Position numbers and translations under genes: made by a program
Notes under the pieces: generated by a model
Databases searched by the model: none
The model's input: only the letters and a program-made list of their open reading frames with translations
What the model was told of the DNA's origin: nothing
In this document: piece by piece, positions 62,186 to 62,547 of the stretch
How positions within the stretch are numbered: position 1 is the stretch's first letter
Layout of the letters: the number at the start of each line of letters is the position of its first letter
Origin: Treponema sp.
GTDB lineage: Bacteria > Spirochaetota > Spirochaetia > Treponematales > Breznakiellaceae
Assembly: GCA_031266095.1 (NCBI GenBank)
Contig: JAISBR010000101.1
Coordinates: 1-62,547, forward strand
Reading direction: 5' to 3'
Length of the DNA: 62,547 nt

Positions 62186-62547
62186 ATGTTTCAATTAAAC
62201 CAGATATTTTCGCTTGCGGTAATATTGGCGGGATTAATTATCGCGCTGGTGCTGATTATCAATATCCTCAAGCTGCGTCGTATTGTTCCGGCGAATACCG
62301 TCCACATTATTCAACGGTCCAAAACAACGGTATCTTACGGCGTAAGCCAGCCGGCGGGCAATGTCTATTATAAATGGCCCACATGGCTGCCCCTGCTCGG
62401 CGTTACGGTGCGGGAACTTCCGGTAAGCAACTTTGATCTCGACCTGAACAGCTACGAGGCTTATGACAAAAACCGTCTGCCCTTTACCGTTGACGTAAAG
62501 GCTTTTTTTCGCATCGCCGACACGAATCAGGCAGCCCAGAAAGTAGA
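62186..62547 (+). CDS. SPFH/flotillin-like membrane protein (C-terminus outside window)
   Basis: At least 120 residues from ATG 62186 (AAGAGG five to six bases upstream), open to the window edge. One N-terminal membrane helix (FSLAVILAGLIIALVLIINI) is followed by RRIVPANTVHIIQRSKTTVS and YGVSQPAGNVYYKWP, then FTVDVKAFFRIADTNQAAQK. This is the start of a flotillin/YqiK-type SPFH domain. Such proteins assemble membrane microdomain scaffolds. It lies 86 bp after gyrB; the rest must be read from the neighbouring sequence. Confidence 0.8.
   Translation, partial: MFQLNQIFSLAVILAGLIIALVLIINILKLRRIVPANTVHIIQRSKTTVSYGVSQPAGNVYYKWPTWLPLLGVTVRELPVSNFDLDLNSYEAYDKNRLPFTVDVKAFFRIADTNQAAQKV

Overview
The window reads as chromosomal DNA from a spirochaete, most likely a Treponema of the termite-gut type. 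This is inferred from gene content: a dnaA-dnaN-recF-dciA block divergent from gyrB, substrate-binding proteins whose signal peptides end in VFARG, MCE proteins with barrel-like tails, TAXI and TctABC transporters, and a decayed Rhs/YD-repeat region. No rRNA or tRNA gene was seen, so the species is not fixed.

Layout, left to right. (1) 1-4051, minus strand: the 3'-truncated gene of a glycyl radical enzyme, a DUF6765-like protein and a GXWXG/DUF4334 protein. (2) 4354-12890, minus strand: an unusual array of Rhs-core fragments alternating with eight small genes, every one encoding an exported protein or lipoprotein. This looks like a graveyard of orphan Rhs tip/partner cassettes; two partner genes carry single-base frameshifts. 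(3) 13021-13250: ten contiguous 23-bp units with palindromic cores. (4) 13527-28306: an MCE lipid-transport operon (mlaE-mlaF-mlaD, the last with a barrel-like tail), a GerMN protein, YjbQ, mogA, addB-addA, a VanY-type lipoprotein and recQ. (5) 28293-37447: a TAXI-TRAP transporter with a DUF1850 protein, then a TctCBA operon ending in an apparently metal-free M24 protein and a Gfo/Idh dehydrogenase. (6) 37630-39770: an LEA14-type lipoprotein and serS. (7) 39870-47645: a sugar or polyol locus with a 445-residue transaldolase-like protein divergent from a HutC-type GntR regulator, then deoC, an FGGY kinase, an AmiS/UreI-like channel, a GldA-type dehydrogenase and an aldo/keto reductase. Similar GTATA-type operator sequences lie over three promoters, so these genes look like one regulon. 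(8) 48038-54952: a Gfo/Idh dehydrogenase facing an operon of FCD regulator, sugar ABC importer, split transketolase and cupin. (9) 55262-62547: the replication-initiation region with DnaA boxes, gyrB, and the start of an SPFH/flotillin-like gene.

Dispersed palindromic repeats and hairpins occupy many intergenic gaps, and one lies inside the reading frame of the DUF1850 gene. Several genes (gyrB, serS, the GerMN gene, the HutC regulator) have a good promoter whose -10 box ends only 6-9 bases before the start codon and have no Shine-Dalgarno sequence, which suggests leaderless mRNAs. The strongest candidates for undescribed biology are the exported-partner Rhs array, the UreI-containing GntR regulon and the 23-bp palindromic array.
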